From assembly GCF_047149785.1 (NCBI RefSeq), contig NZ_BAAGBE010000001.1, positions 2,852,001 through 2,916,000 of the forward strand: a stretch of DNA of 64,000 nt, read 5' to 3'. A program made the translations under genes and the position numbers. Of the stretch, positions 41,294-51,500 are shown piece by piece (the stretch's first letter is position 1; each line of letters begins with the position of its first letter). The DNA comes from Nitrobacter sp047149785 (GTDB lineage Bacteria > Pseudomonadota > Alphaproteobacteria > Rhizobiales > Xanthobacteraceae). A model generated the notes under the pieces. It was given only the letters and a program-made list of their open reading frames with translations, did not search any database and was not told where the DNA came from.

Positions 41294-42997
41294 ATGACCC
41301 TCAACGGCTGGATTCAGATCGCGATTTTCTGCGCGATCGTCGTTGCGCTGGTGAAGCCGCTCGGCTGGTACATCACGCGCGTCATGACGGGCGAACGCAC
41401 GTTACTCTCGCCTTTCCTGCGCCCGGTCGAGCGCCTCCTCTACGCAGGCGCGGGCGTCGACGAGCGGCGCGAGCAGCATTGGCTGAGTTATGCGCTGGCG
41501 ATGCTGATTTTCAACGCGGCCGGCTTCGTGCTGCTGTTCGCGCTGCAACGGCTGCAAGGCCTGCTGCCGCTCAACCCGATGCACATGGCGGCGGTCTCGC
41601 CGGATTCGTCATTCAACACCGCGCTCAGCTTCGTCACCAACACCAACTGGCAGGGCTATGCCGGCGAAAGCACGATGAGCTATCTCGTGCAGATGGCCGG
41701 GCTGACGGTGCAGAACTTCGTCTCGGCCGCGACCGGCATCGCAATTGCGATGGCGCTGATCCGCGGCTTTTCGCGCGCCTCGGCGCAGACCGTCGGCAAT
41801 TTCTGGACCGACCTGACGCGCGCGACGCTCTACGTCCTGTTGCCACTGTCGCTGCTGTGCGCGCTGTTCTATGTCAGCCAGGGCGTCACGCAGACGCTCG
41901 ATGCTTCGGTCGACGCCACGACGCTGGAAGGCGCGAAGCAGACCATCGCCGTCGGTCCCACCGCCTCGCAGCTTGCGATCAAGATGCTCGGCACCAATGG
42001 CGGCGGTTTCTTCAACGCCAATTCGGCGCATCCGTTCGAGAACCCGACCGCGCTCACCAACCTGATCGAGATGGTGTCGATCTTCGCCATCGGCGCGGCG
42101 CTGACCAACGTGTTCGGCCGCATGGTCGGCGACGAGCGCCAGGGCTGGGCGATCTTCGCCGCCATGGGCGTGCTGTTTCTCGCCGGCGTCGCCGTCACCT
42201 ACTGGGCGGAAGCGAACGGCAATCCGGCCTTCGCCGCGCTCGGCATCGACGGCGGCAACATGGAAGGCAAGGAGGTGCGTTTCGGCATCGCCGCCTCATC
42301 TCTGTTCGCGGTGGTGACGACGGCGGCCTCCTGCGGCGCGGTCAACGCCATGCTGGACAGCTTCATGCCGCTCGGCGGCCTGATCCCGCTCGTCAACATG
42401 CAACTCGGCGAGGTGATCGTCGGCGGCGTCGGCGCGGGGCTCTACGGCATCCTGCTGTTCGTCATCCTCGCGATCTTCATCGCCGGGCTGATGGTCGGCC
42501 GCACACCCGAATATCTCGGCAAGAAGATCGAGGCGAAGGAAGTGAAGATGGCCATGCTCGCCGTGCTGTCGCTGCCGCTCGCCATCCTCGGCTTCACCGC
42601 CGCCTCCACTGTCCTGCCGCAGGGACTCGCCGGGCTCGCCAATGCCGGACCGCACGGCTATTCGGAAATCCTCTATGCCTACACCTCCGCCGCCGCCAAC
42701 AACGGCAGCGCCTTCGCCGGGCTTTCGGCGAATACGCCCTGGTACAACCTCACCCTCGGGTTCGGCATGATGATGGGGCGTTTCATGGTGATCGTGCCGG
42801 TGCTGGCGATCGCCGGCTCGCTCGCCGCCAAGAAAACCGTGCCGGCCTCGGCGGGCACGTTGCCCACGCATAACGGCCTGTTCGTCGGCCTGCTGGTCGG
42901 CGTCATCCTGATCGTCGGCGGCCTGACCTATTTCCCCGCGCTCGCCGTCGGCCCGATCGTCGAGCATCTCGCGATGCTGGCCGGGCAATCGTTCTGA
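41294..42997 (+). CDS. kdpA: KdpA, potassium-channel-like subunit
   Basis: A 567-residue polytopic subunit of the high-affinity K+ ATPase that selects and conducts K+. Four pseudo-repeats of the superfamily of K+ transporters can be seen around TNTNWQGY, GTNGGGFFNANSAHP, VGGVGAGLYG and AAANNGSAFAG, the selectivity-filter regions. Length is typical (~560). It starts 2 bases after kdpF. Works with KdpB (ATPase) and KdpC. Confidence 0.96.
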   Translation: MTLNGWIQIAIFCAIVVALVKPLGWYITRVMTGERTLLSPFLRPVERLLYAGAGVDERREQHWLSYALAMLIFNAAGFVLLFALQRLQGLLPLNPMHMAAVSPDSSFNTALSFVTNTNWQGYAGESTMSYLVQMAGLTVQNFVSAATGIAIAMALIRGFSRASAQTVGNFWTDLTRATLYVLLPLSLLCALFYVSQGVTQTLDASVDATTLEGAKQTIAVGPTASQLAIKMLGTNGGGFFNANSAHPFENPTALTNLIEMVSIFAIGAALTNVFGRMVGDERQGWAIFAAMGVLFLAGVAVTYWAEANGNPAFAALGIDGGNMEGKEVRFGIAASSLFAVVTTAASCGAVNAMLDSFMPLGGLIPLVNMQLGEVIVGGVGAGLYGILLFVILAIFIAGLMVGRTPEYLGKKIEAKEVKMAMLAVLSLPLAILGFTAASTVLPQGLAGLANAGPHGYSEILYAYTSAAANNGSAFAGLSANTPWYNLTLGFGMMMGRFMVIVPVLAIAGSLAAKKTVPASAGTLPTHNGLFVGLLVGVILIVGGLTYFPALAVGPIVEHLAMLAGQSF

Positions 42998-43009
42998 CAG
43001 GAGGCGATC

Positions 43010-45085
43010 ATGGCCAAATCTTCCATGACAAAGTCTTCGGAAATCAGCGTGTTCGATCCCGCCATCGTGGGACCGGCGGTCGGCTCGTCCTTCGCCAAGC
43101 TCGATCCGCGCGTACAGATCCGCAACCCGGTGATGTTCGTGGTCGAGATCGTCGCGATCCTCACCACCGTGATCTTCGCCCGCGATATCCTGTCCGGCGG
43201 CAGCCGCCTCGGCTTCTCGTTCCAGGTCATCCTGTGGCTGTGGTTCACGCTGCTGTTCGCCAATTTCGCCGAAGCGGTGGCCGAGGGACGCGGCAAGGCG
43301 CAGGCCGACGCGCTGCGCCGGACGCGCACCGAAACCGACGCCAGGCGTCTCGCGCCCGACGGCTCGACCTATGAACTGGTTCCGGCGACCAGCCTCAGGG
43401 TCGGCGACATCGTGGTGGTCGAGACCGGCGAGATCATTCCTTCGGATGGCGAGGTGATCGAAGGCATCGCCTCGGTCAACGAGGCGGCGATCACCGGCGA
43501 ATCCGCACCGGTGATCCGCGAATCCGGCGGCGACCGCTCCGCCGTCACCGGCGGCACGCAGGTACTCTCCGACCAGATCAAGGTCCGCATCACCGCCGCC
43601 GCCGGCTCGACCTTTCTCGATCGCATGATCGGACTGGTCGAAGGCGCGCAGCGCCAGAAGACGCCGAACGAGATCGCGCTCAACATCCTGCTTGCGGGCA
43701 TGACGCTGATCTTCGTGCTCGCGGTGGTCACCATTCCAAGCTTCGCCGCCTATGCCGGCGGCACCATCCCGATCGTCGCGCTGGTGGCGCTGTTCGTGAC
43801 GCTGATCCCGACCACCATCGGCGCACTGCTCTCGGCCATCGGCATCGCCGGCATGGATCGCCTGGTGCGCTTCAACGTGCTGGCGATGTCGGGCCGCGCG
43901 GTGGAAGCCGCCGGCGACGTCGATACGCTCTTGCTCGACAAGACCGGCACCATCACGCTCGGCAATCGCCAGGCGACGGAATTCCTGCCGCTCAATGGTG
44001 TCGACGCGCGCGACCTCGCCGACGCCGCGCAGTTGTCGTCGCTCGCGGACGAGACGCCGGAAGGCCGCTCCATCGTCGTGCTCGCGAAAGAGAAATACGG
44101 CATCCGTGGCCGCGAGATGAGCGAGTTACACGCCCGTTTCGTTCCCTTCAGCGCGCAGACGCGCATGAGCGGCGTCGATATGGACGGCACGCGCATCCGC
44201 AAGGGCGCGGTCGATGCGATGCTCGGCGAGGTAGGCATCACGGGTGGCCGCGCCGGCAAGGCGAGCCACGCCGCGCGCGAACTTCAACAAATCGCGGAAC
44301 GGGTCGCAAAATCCGGCGGCACGCCGCTGGCGGTGGCGCGCGACGGCAGGCTGCTCGGCATCGTGCATCTGAAGGACATCGTCAAGGGCGGCATCCGCGA
44401 GCGTTTCGCGGCGCTGCGCCAGATGGGCATCCGCACCGTGATGATTACCGGCGACAACCCGATGACCGCCGCCGCCATCGCGGCCGAGGCCGGCGTCGAC
44501 GACTTCCTCGCGCAGGCGACGCCGGAGAACAAGCTGCGACTGATCCGGGCCGAGCAGAGCAAGGGCAAGCTCGTCGCGATGTGCGGCGACGGCACCAACG
44601 ACGCCCCGGCGCTGGCGCAGGCCGACGTCGGGGTGGCGATGAACACCGGCACGGTGGCGGCGCGCGAGGCCGGCAACATGGTCGATCTCGACAGCGATCC
44701 GACCAAGCTGATCGAGGTGGTGGAGATCGGCAAGCAACTCCTGATGACGCGCGGCTCGCTGACGACCTTCTCCATCGCCAACGACGTGGCGAAATATTTC
44801 GCCATCATCCCGGCGATGTTCGTCGCCTTCTATCCGCAACTCCAGGCGCTCAACATCATGCGGTTGTCGTCGCCCGAAAGCGCCATCCTGTCGGCGCTCA
44901 TCTTCAATGCGCTCGTCATCGTCGCGCTGATCCCGCTGGCGCTGAAGGGCGTCAAGTATCGCGCCATCGGCGCCGGCGCGCTGCTGCGGCGCAATCTTCT
45001 GATCTACGGCCTCGGCGGCGTCATCGTGCCGTTCCTCGGCATCAAGGCGATCGACGTCGTCATCACCGCCGTCGGCTTGGCCTGA
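43010..45085 (+). CDS. kdpB: KdpB, P-type ATPase subunit
   Basis: A 691-residue P-type ATPase. Actuator motif TGES in AITGESAPV, phosphorylation motif DKTGT with Asp near residue 309, and hinge motif GDGTNDAPAL are all intact. It hydrolyses ATP and drives K+ delivered through KdpA. The GAGGCG upstream and the 12-base gap from kdpA fit co-transcription. Confidence 0.97.
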   Translation: MAKSSMTKSSEISVFDPAIVGPAVGSSFAKLDPRVQIRNPVMFVVEIVAILTTVIFARDILSGGSRLGFSFQVILWLWFTLLFANFAEAVAEGRGKAQADALRRTRTETDARRLAPDGSTYELVPATSLRVGDIVVVETGEIIPSDGEVIEGIASVNEAAITGESAPVIRESGGDRSAVTGGTQVLSDQIKVRITAAAGSTFLDRMIGLVEGAQRQKTPNEIALNILLAGMTLIFVLAVVTIPSFAAYAGGTIPIVALVALFVTLIPTTIGALLSAIGIAGMDRLVRFNVLAMSGRAVEAAGDVDTLLLDKTGTITLGNRQATEFLPLNGVDARDLADAAQLSSLADETPEGRSIVVLAKEKYGIRGREMSELHARFVPFSAQTRMSGVDMDGTRIRKGAVDAMLGEVGITGGRAGKASHAARELQQIAERVAKSGGTPLAVARDGRLLGIVHLKDIVKGGIRERFAALRQMGIRTVMITGDNPMTAAAIAAEAGVDDFLAQATPENKLRLIRAEQSKGKLVAMCGDGTNDAPALAQADVGVAMNTGTVAAREAGNMVDLDSDPTKLIEVVEIGKQLLMTRGSLTTFSIANDVAKYFAIIPAMFVAFYPQLQALNIMRLSSPESAILSALIFNALVIVALIPLALKGVKYRAIGAGALLRRNLLIYGLGGVIVPFLGIKAIDVVITAVGLA

Positions 45086-45096
45086 AGGAGTTTGCC

Positions 45097-45666
45097 ATGC
45101 TCGCCCATCTGCGTCCCGCTCTGTTCATGCTCGCGGCATTCACCCTCATCACCGGCCTCGCCTATCCGCTGGCCGTGACCGGCATCGCGCAGGCGGTGTT
45201 TCCGTCGCAAGCCAATGGCAGCCTGATCGTGCGCGACGGCCATGTCGTCGGTTCAAAGCTGATCGGGCAGGCTTTCGCCAGCGATCGCTATTTTCATCCG
45301 CGCCCGTCCGCGGCCGGCGACGGCTACGATGCGTCCGCCTCCGGCGGCTCCAATCTCGGCCCGACCAGCGCGAAACTGATCGCGCGCGTCAAGGCCGATG
45401 CCGGCGCACTGGCGCAACAGAATCCGGGCGCGCGGGTGCCGGTCGATCTCGTCACCACATCGGGGAGCGGCCTCGATCCGGACATCTCGCCGGAAGCGGC
45501 TTATTTCCAAATAGCGCGCGTCGCCAAGGCGCGCGGGCTTGCGCCGGATGTGGTGCGGGCGCAGGTCGCATCCCATATCGATAAGCGGGCCGTCGACCTG
45601 TTCGGCGAGCCGAGTGTGAACGTGCTCGAACTCAATCTGGCGCTGGACAAGACCGCCCCGCGATAA
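45097..45666 (+). CDS. kdpC: KdpC, accessory subunit
   Basis: A 189-residue protein with one N-terminal membrane helix (~8-28) and a periplasmic domain with SDRYFHPRPSAAG and SGSGLDPDISPEAA, the family signature. It stabilises the KdpFABC complex. ATG 45097 follows AAGGAG closely, 11 bases after kdpB. A longer frame upstream overlaps kdpB and is a shadow. Confidence 0.95.
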   Translation: MLAHLRPALFMLAAFTLITGLAYPLAVTGIAQAVFPSQANGSLIVRDGHVVGSKLIGQAFASDRYFHPRPSAAGDGYDASASGGSNLGPTSAKLIARVKADAGALAQQNPGARVPVDLVTTSGSGLDPDISPEAAYFQIARVAKARGLAPDVVRAQVASHIDKRAVDLFGEPSVNVLELNLALDKTAPR

Positions 45667-45700
45667 GCATGAATGACGGCGTGGCCCAAACGGACGACCG

Positions 45701-48397
45701 ATGCCGGAGCAGAACGGAGAGCCGAAACGACCCGATCCGGAGGCCCTGCTGCGCGAAGCGGCGACGGAGACGCGCGGCCATCTGAAAGTGTTTCTCGGCG
45801 CCGCGCCCGGCGTCGGCAAGACCTACGAGATGCTGCTGAGCGCCGCCGCGCAACGCCGCGCCGGCGTCGATGCCGTCATCGGCCTCATCGAGACGCATGG
45901 CCGCGCCGAAACCGAGGCGCTGGTCCGCGACTTCGAAATCATCCCGCGCAAGCACATCGACTATAACGGCCGCCGTCTCGACGAGATGGACCTCGACGTT
46001 ATCTTGGCGCGCAAGCCGAGCCTCGTTCTGGTTGACGAGCTGGCGCACACCAACGCACCCGGAAGCCGGCACCCGAAACGCTATCAGGATGTCGCGGACC
46101 TGCTCGCCGCCGGCATCGACGTCTACACGGCGGTCAACATCCAGCATCTGGAAAGCCTCAACGACGTCGTCCGGCAGATCACCCGCATCCGCGTACGCGA
46201 AACCGTGCCGGACGCTTTCCTCGACTGCGCCGACGAGATCGAGGTGATCGATCTGACCCCCGCCGACCTGATCCAGCGGCTGAAGGAAGGCAAGGTTTAT
46301 GTTCCGGTGACGGCCGAGCGCGCGCTGGGGCATTATTTCTCGCCGGGCAACCTGACGGCGCTGCGCGAACTGGCGCTGCGCCGCACCGCCCAGCGCGTCG
46401 ATCAGCAATTGCTCTCCCACATGCAGGCGCATGCGATCTCCGGCCCGTGGTCGGCGGGCGATCGCGTTCTCGTCGTCGTCAACGAACATCCCAAGGCGGC
46501 GGCGCTGGTGCGCTATGCGCGGCGGATGGCGGAGCGGCTGGGGGCGCGCTGGACCGCGCTCTATGTCGAGACGTCGCGCTCGCTGCGGCTCATTGAGGCG
46601 GCGCGCGACCGCATCGCCGAGACGTTGCGCATGGCCGAGCGGCTCGGCGGCGAGGCGGTGACGATTCCCGGCCGCGAACTGGCTGGCGAAATCCTCGACT
46701 ACGCGGCGAAGAACAATTTCAGCCACATCGTCATCGGCCGCAGCGCGCGGCCGCGCTGGCGCGAAGTGCTGTTCGGCTCGATCACCTACGAGATCGTCCG
46801 CCGCGCGGGCAACATCGCCGTGCACGTCGTGACCGGCGACGAGAAGCTCGCGCCGGCCGCACAGGCGATCGATACGCGCGCGGCGTCGGCTCCGTTCGAC
46901 CTGAAACCCTATCTGATGAGCATCGCGCTGGTCGGCCTCGCGGTGGGCTGCGGCGAAGTGCTGGAGCGCTTTCTCAACGCGCAGAACGTCGCGCTGGTGT
47001 TTCTGACGGCGGTGCTGGTCAGCGCCGTCGCCTTCGGCCTGCGCGCCGCGCTGTTCGCCAGCCTGCTCAGCGTGCTGGCCTTTAACCTGTTTTTCCTGCC
47101 GCCCTATTACAGCATCACCATTTCCGATCCCGAGAACGTCGTCGCGTTATTCTTTTTCCTCGTGGTGGCGCTGATCGTCTCCAACCTGACGGCCAACGTG
47201 CGCGCGCAGGCGATGGTGGCCCGCCAGCGCGCCCGCACCACCGAAGATCTTTATCTGTTCAGTCGCAAGCTTGCCGGCATCGTCTCGATGGATGACCTTT
47301 TGTGGGCGATCTCCTCGCAGGTCGCCTCCATGCTCAGGGTCAGGGTCGTGCTGTTTCTTCCGAAAAGCGGCGCGCTCGAACTCAAGACGGCATGGCCGCC
47401 GGAGGATGTCGCCGAGGAAGCCGATCTCGCGGCGGCGAAGTGGTCGTGGGAGAGCAACAAGCCCGCAGGCCGCGGTGCCGATACGCTGCCGGGGGCGAAA
47501 CGGCTGTTCCTGCCGATGCGCACCGGGCGCGGCCCCGTCGCGGTGATCGGCATCGACAGCGACAAGCAGGGCCCGCTGCTGACGCCCGACGAGCGGCGCC
47601 TGCTCGATGCGCTGGCCGATCAGGCCGCGCTCGCCATCGAGCGCATCACCCTGTCGGAGGATTTCGACAAGGCGCAGCGCGCGGCCGAACGCGACCGGCT
47701 GCAAGCGGCGCTGCTCACCTCGATCTCGCACGATCTCAGGACGCCCCTCGCCTCCATTCTCGGCGCGGCGGACAGTCTCGCCGGGCTGCCCGACCTGTCG
47801 CCGGACGATCGCAATGCGCTGCTGTCCACCATTCAGGAAGAAGCCGAGCGGCTGAACCGCTTCATCGCCAATCTGCTCGACATGACGAAACTGGAGTCCG
47901 GCGCGGTCGCGCCCAACATGGCTCTGGTCGACATCGGCGACCTCGTCGGCAGCACGCTGCGCCGGGCGGACAGGATTCTGGCCGATCATCATATCGAGAC
48001 GGCGCTGGCACCGGATCTGCCGATGGTGAGGCTCGATCCCGTGCTGTTCGAGCAGGTGCTGTTCAATCTCTTGGACAACGCGGCGAAATACGCGCCGGCC
48101 GGAACAATGATCCGGCTCGAAGCCGGGTGCGACGGCGCGTCGGTGCGTCTTCGGGTGCAGGACGAAGGATCTGGCATTCCGCAGGAGGAATTGGAGCGCG
48201 TGTTCGACAAGTTCTATCGTGTGCGCAAGTCGGACGGCCAGCGCGCCGGCACCGGCCTCGGTCTCGCCATCTGCCGCGGCTTCGTCGAGGCTATGGGCGG
48301 AACGATCGAAGCCGCCAACCGGACCGGCGGGCGCGGCGCGGTCGTCACTATCACGCTGCCGGTGCCGGACATCAATGAACCCAGGGCCAAAACGTGA
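45701..48397 (+). CDS. kdpD: KdpD, sensor histidine kinase
   Basis: An 898-residue membrane kinase that senses K+ limitation. Residues ~25-230 are the KdpD N-terminal domain with Walker A GAAPGVGKT; ~250-370 a universal-stress-like domain (HIVIGRSARPRW); ~400-500 four membrane helices; then a GAF-like region; the phosphoacceptor His is in ISHDLRTPLAS near 677 and the ATP-binding domain has GTGLGLAICRGF near 850. ATG 45701 lies 34 bases after kdpC. Its TGA overlaps the kdpE GTG. Confidence 0.96.
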   Translation: MPEQNGEPKRPDPEALLREAATETRGHLKVFLGAAPGVGKTYEMLLSAAAQRRAGVDAVIGLIETHGRAETEALVRDFEIIPRKHIDYNGRRLDEMDLDVILARKPSLVLVDELAHTNAPGSRHPKRYQDVADLLAAGIDVYTAVNIQHLESLNDVVRQITRIRVRETVPDAFLDCADEIEVIDLTPADLIQRLKEGKVYVPVTAERALGHYFSPGNLTALRELALRRTAQRVDQQLLSHMQAHAISGPWSAGDRVLVVVNEHPKAAALVRYARRMAERLGARWTALYVETSRSLRLIEAARDRIAETLRMAERLGGEAVTIPGRELAGEILDYAAKNNFSHIVIGRSARPRWREVLFGSITYEIVRRAGNIAVHVVTGDEKLAPAAQAIDTRAASAPFDLKPYLMSIALVGLAVGCGEVLERFLNAQNVALVFLTAVLVSAVAFGLRAALFASLLSVLAFNLFFLPPYYSITISDPENVVALFFFLVVALIVSNLTANVRAQAMVARQRARTTEDLYLFSRKLAGIVSMDDLLWAISSQVASMLRVRVVLFLPKSGALELKTAWPPEDVAEEADLAAAKWSWESNKPAGRGADTLPGAKRLFLPMRTGRGPVAVIGIDSDKQGPLLTPDERRLLDALADQAALAIERITLSEDFDKAQRAAERDRLQAALLTSISHDLRTPLASILGAADSLAGLPDLSPDDRNALLSTIQEEAERLNRFIANLLDMTKLESGAVAPNMALVDIGDLVGSTLRRADRILADHHIETALAPDLPMVRLDPVLFEQVLFNLLDNAAKYAPAGTMIRLEAGCDGASVRLRVQDEGSGIPQEELERVFDKFYRVRKSDGQRAGTGLGLAICRGFVEAMGGTIEAANRTGGRGAVVTITLPVPDINEPRAKT

Positions 48398-49083
48398 ATG
48401 TGAATGCCGCTACCATCCTGATCGTCGATGATGAACCGCCGATCCGCAGGCTGCTGCGTACGAGCCTCGCCTCGCAGGGCTTTCAGATCCGCGAAGCCGC
48501 GGATGGCCACAGCGCGCTGGCCGAGATCGAGCGATCCTGTCCCGATCTGGTCATTCTCGATCTCGGCCTGCCTGATATCGACGGCTCGGATGTAATCCGT
48601 CTCCTGCGAGGCAGCGGCAACGCCGTGCCGATCCTCGTGCTGTCGAGCCGTTCCGACGAAAAGGGAAAAGTCGAGGCGCTCGATCTCGGCGCCGACGACT
48701 ATGTGACGAAGCCGTTCGGCACAGCGGAGCTTTTTGCCCGCATCCGCGCCGCGCTGCGCCACCGGCTGCAACAGCAGGGCGAGCCGCCGGTTTTCCGCAG
48801 CGGCGATCTCGAAGTCGATCTGGTGCGCCGTACCGTGCGCGTGCGCGGCGAGGAGGTGAAACTCACGCCGAAGGAATACGACATCCTGCGCATGCTGGTC
48901 GCCCATGCCGGCAAGGTGCTCACCCACCGCATGCTGATGAGCGAAGTCTGGCACGGCGAAACCGACGTGCAATATCTGCGAATTTACATCCGCCAGCTCC
49001 GGCAGAAGATCGAAAGCGATCCCGAACGGCCGCAGCACATCCTGACGGAAACCGGCATCGGATATCGGTTGAGGATGGAATGA
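48394..49083 (+). CDS. kdpE: KdpE, response regulator
   Basis: A 229-residue OmpR-type regulator. Receiver domain with phosphoacceptor Asp in VILDLGLPD (~52) and a C-terminal winged helix (KLTPKEYDILRMLVAHAGKV). When phosphorylated by KdpD it should activate the kdp promoter. The start is GTG 48394, overlapping the kdpD stop (GTGA). A conserved-length protein; followed by the first copy of the ~195-bp repeat. Confidence 0.95.
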   Translation: MNVNAATILIVDDEPPIRRLLRTSLASQGFQIREAADGHSALAEIERSCPDLVILDLGLPDIDGSDVIRLLRGSGNAVPILVLSSRSDEKGKVEALDLGADDYVTKPFGTAELFARIRAALRHRLQQQGEPPVFRSGDLEVDLVRRTVRVRGEEVKLTPKEYDILRMLVAHAGKVLTHRMLMSEVWHGETDVQYLRIYIRQLRQKIESDPERPQHILTETGIGYRLRME

Positions 49084-49182
49084 TCCGCCCAAGCCCCGCC
49101 ACCCGGCGGTCATTTAAGCTCGAACTCTCGCGGTTCAGAGGCAATCGCGACGGTTTACCCGGTCAGAATCCGCATCCACCGC

Positions 49183-49379
49183 AAGCGATTCGAACGTCTT
49201 TCACCGCCAAACGCCGCCGTTTCTACACTTTTTTCACGCAGGCTATCTCTCGCTCTTCGCACGATCATAGCTTCGGCGGTTATCGGCGGCTTTATAGAGA
49301 GGGCAATCGACGGTTTTGGCGCGCCGTCTCAGGCGATGATGCGAACTATGTCTACTCCATAGCCCTCCAAGGCCCTCCC
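49183..49379 (+). repeat. ~195-bp dispersed repeat, copy R1
   Basis: Begins AAGCGATTCGAACG, then CACCGCCAAACGCCGCCGTT, a T-rich segment, TCGGCGGTTATCGGCGG, TAGAGAGGGCAATCGACGG, TTTTGGCGCGCCGTCTCAGG and ends ATGATGCGAACTATGTCTAC with CATAGCCCTCCAAGGCCCTC. It aligns end to end with 53256-53454 and 61361-61552, all in the same orientation. No open frame of its own is credible. Fills most of the 49084-49461 gap. Confidence 0.9.
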
Positions 49380-49461
49380 AAAGCCAATCGATAGTCGTTT
49401 TAAAGAATCCGCCATCATCAAGGGCGCTCATCATATTCGGAGCGCCCTCGGACAATCGTTC

Positions 49462-50355
49462 TCACGCCCGAAACCGCAGCGTCTCCACCAGAAGGGTGAA
49501 TGCCGACGACGCGTGACGCCGGTGCGGATAGTAGAGGTGATAGCCTGGAAGGTCGGGCGTGAACTTGCCCAGCACCCGCACCAGCCGTCCGTCGTCCAGG
49601 TGGTGCTGAACCTGATCGAGCGGGAGATAAGCGAGCCCGTGGCCGTCGAGCGCGGCATCGAGGATCAGGTCGATGGTGTTGAGAATCAGCGGCCCCTCGA
49701 CCCGCACGCGGACGTCGCGGCCGCCACGCTTCAGCCGCCAGCTATTGAGCGTGCCGGAGGTCGGCAGCCGCAGATTGATCGCGCGATGGTCAATCAGTTG
49801 CGCCGGTGACGCCGGCGCGGAGTGCGCGCGGAAATAATTCGGCGCGCCGACGATCGCCATCGGGATGTCCGGCCCGATGCGCATGGCGATCATGTCCTTC
49901 GCGATCTCGCCGCCGAGGCGAACGCCGGCATCGAAGCGATCGGCCACGACATCCGCCAATCCGTAGTCGATGGTGATCTCGACCTTGATGTCGGGGTTGT
50001 CGGCAAGCAGCCGCTTCATCGCGGGCACGAGGATGGTCTTTGCCGCGTGTTCGACGGTGGTGATGCGGATGGTTCCGGACGGGCGGTCGCGCAACTCGCC
50101 GAGCGAGGCGATCGCGGTATCGAGATCGTGCAGCATGGGGCCGAGAGCCGCGAGCAGACGCTCGCCGGCATCGGTCGGCGCTACGCTGCGTGTCGTGCGT
50201 GACAGCAGACGCAGCCCCAGCCGCTCCTCGATCCGCCGCACGATCTGGCTGAGCGCCGACTGCGCCATGCCAAGACGGGCGGCCGCCTTGGTGAAACTGC
50301 GTTCCTCGGCGACCACGACGAAGGCCGCCAGATCAGCAATCTCGTCCCGCCGCAT
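49462..50355 (-). CDS. LysR-type transcriptional regulator
   Basis: A 297-residue LysR regulator. The N-terminal helix-turn-helix is in SFTKAAARLGMAQSALSQIV (~20-40) and the effector domain (~90-290) begins GTIRITTVEHA. The ATG at 50355 is divergent from the alpha/beta hydrolase gene at 50500, whose promoter lies in the intervening 144 bases, which are AT-richer near 50360-50410. It probably controls that hydrolase gene and those following. The inducer is not known. Confidence 0.9.
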   Translation of the reverse strand: MRRDEIADLAAFVVVAEERSFTKAAARLGMAQSALSQIVRRIEERLGLRLLSRTTRSVAPTDAGERLLAALGPMLHDLDTAIASLGELRDRPSGTIRITTVEHAAKTILVPAMKRLLADNPDIKVEITIDYGLADVVADRFDAGVRLGGEIAKDMIAMRIGPDIPMAIVGAPNYFRAHSAPASPAQLIDHRAINLRLPTSGTLNSWRLKRGGRDVRVRVEGPLILNTIDLILDAALDGHGLAYLPLDQVQHHLDDGRLVRVLGKFTPDLPGYHLYYPHRRHASSAFTLLVETLRFRA

Positions 50356-50499
50356 TTATCACCTCAATGATAAGCCAAAGACAAATTACCCGTCTAATCC
50401 ACGCAATCTTTCTGGCCTAGATTGCGTTCATCAGCAAGGGGGACTTCCCCAAAGTGGCGGCAACCGGCCGCGAGACGGTGAACGGAAAGGAACTGGACC

Positions 50500-51444
50500 A
50501 TGGGCAAGATCAGCTTCGCCAATTCGAACAACCGGACCATCGCAATGTCGGCGGTGATCGATTTCCCCGCGGGCTTCGACGAGAAGAAGAACTATCCCAC
50601 CATTGTCGTTTCGCACCCCGGCGGCGGCGTGAAGGAGCAGACCGCCGGCACCTATGCGAAGAAACTCGCCGAGCAGGGCTTCATTGCCATCGCGTTCGAC
50701 CGATCCTACCAGGGCGAGAGCGGCGGCGAGCCGCGCCAGCTTGAAAACCCCTACATCAGCACCGAAGACGTCAGCGCGGTGATCGATTACCTGACCACGC
50801 TGCCTTACATCGACAAGGAACGCATCGGCGCGATGGGTATCTGCGCCGGTGCCGGCTACACCGCCAACGCCGCGATCCAGGATCGCCGCATCAAGGCGGT
50901 CGGCACCGTCAGCGCCGTCAATATCGGTTCGATGTTCCGCAACGGCTGGGAGAACAACGTCAAGTCGATCGATGCGCTGCCGCTGGTCGAGGCCGGCTCG
51001 AACGCTCGCACCTCCGACGCCGAAGGCAAGGGATACGCGACGATGCCGCTCGCGCCGCTGACGGAGAAGGACGCGCCGAACGAGGAACTGCGTCAGGCCT
51101 GGGAGTATTACCACACGCCGCGCGCCGAATGCGCCACCGCCCCCGGTGTCGCGACGCTGCGCAGCCTCAACCAGATCATCACCTACGACGCCTATCACAT
51201 GGCCCACGTCTACCTGACCCAACCGATCCAGATCGTGGCCGGCAGCATCGCGGGCAGCAAGTGGATGAGCGACGACCTGTTCGATCGCGCCGCCAGCAAG
51301 GACAAGTCCTTCCACATCGTCGACGGCGCCAACCACATGGATCTCTATGACGGTCAGACGTTTGTCGATGAAGCGGTGTCGGTGCTCGCGCCGTTCTTCC
51401 GAAAGAAGCTGACGGGCGCAGCCGTGAAACAGGCGGCCGAATAA
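50500..51444 (+). CDS. Alpha/beta hydrolase with Cys nucleophile (YcjY/dienelactone hydrolase-like)
   Basis: A 314-residue cytosolic alpha/beta hydrolase. The nucleophile elbow reads GICAGAG, with Cys instead of Ser as in dienelactone hydrolase; SHPGGGVKEQ is the oxyanion-hole region, and the catalytic His is in DGANHMDLYD near the C-terminus. The acid is probably Asp/Glu between. ATG 50500 has AAAGGAA upstream. A close paralogue follows. Substrate unknown; likely a small ester, lactone or halogenated compound by analogy only. Confidence 0.85.
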   Translation: MGKISFANSNNRTIAMSAVIDFPAGFDEKKNYPTIVVSHPGGGVKEQTAGTYAKKLAEQGFIAIAFDRSYQGESGGEPRQLENPYISTEDVSAVIDYLTTLPYIDKERIGAMGICAGAGYTANAAIQDRRIKAVGTVSAVNIGSMFRNGWENNVKSIDALPLVEAGSNARTSDAEGKGYATMPLAPLTEKDAPNEELRQAWEYYHTPRAECATAPGVATLRSLNQIITYDAYHMAHVYLTQPIQIVAGSIAGSKWMSDDLFDRAASKDKSFHIVDGANHMDLYDGQTFVDEAVSVLAPFFRKKLTGAAVKQAAE

Positions 51445-51456
51445 CAAGATGCACCT

Positions 51457-51480
51457 ACATGGAAGCCCATGCTTCCATGT
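51457..51480 (+). promoter_or_regulatory. Perfect hairpin between paralogous hydrolase genes
   Basis: ACATGGAAGC and GCTTCCATGT form a perfect 10-bp stem around CCAT, 13 bases after the first hydrolase stop and 20 bases before the second start. No T-run follows, so it is more likely an mRNA-processing or stability element, or an operator, than a terminator. Confidence 0.6.
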
Positions 51481-51500
51481 TAGCCAGAAAGGAGAACCTC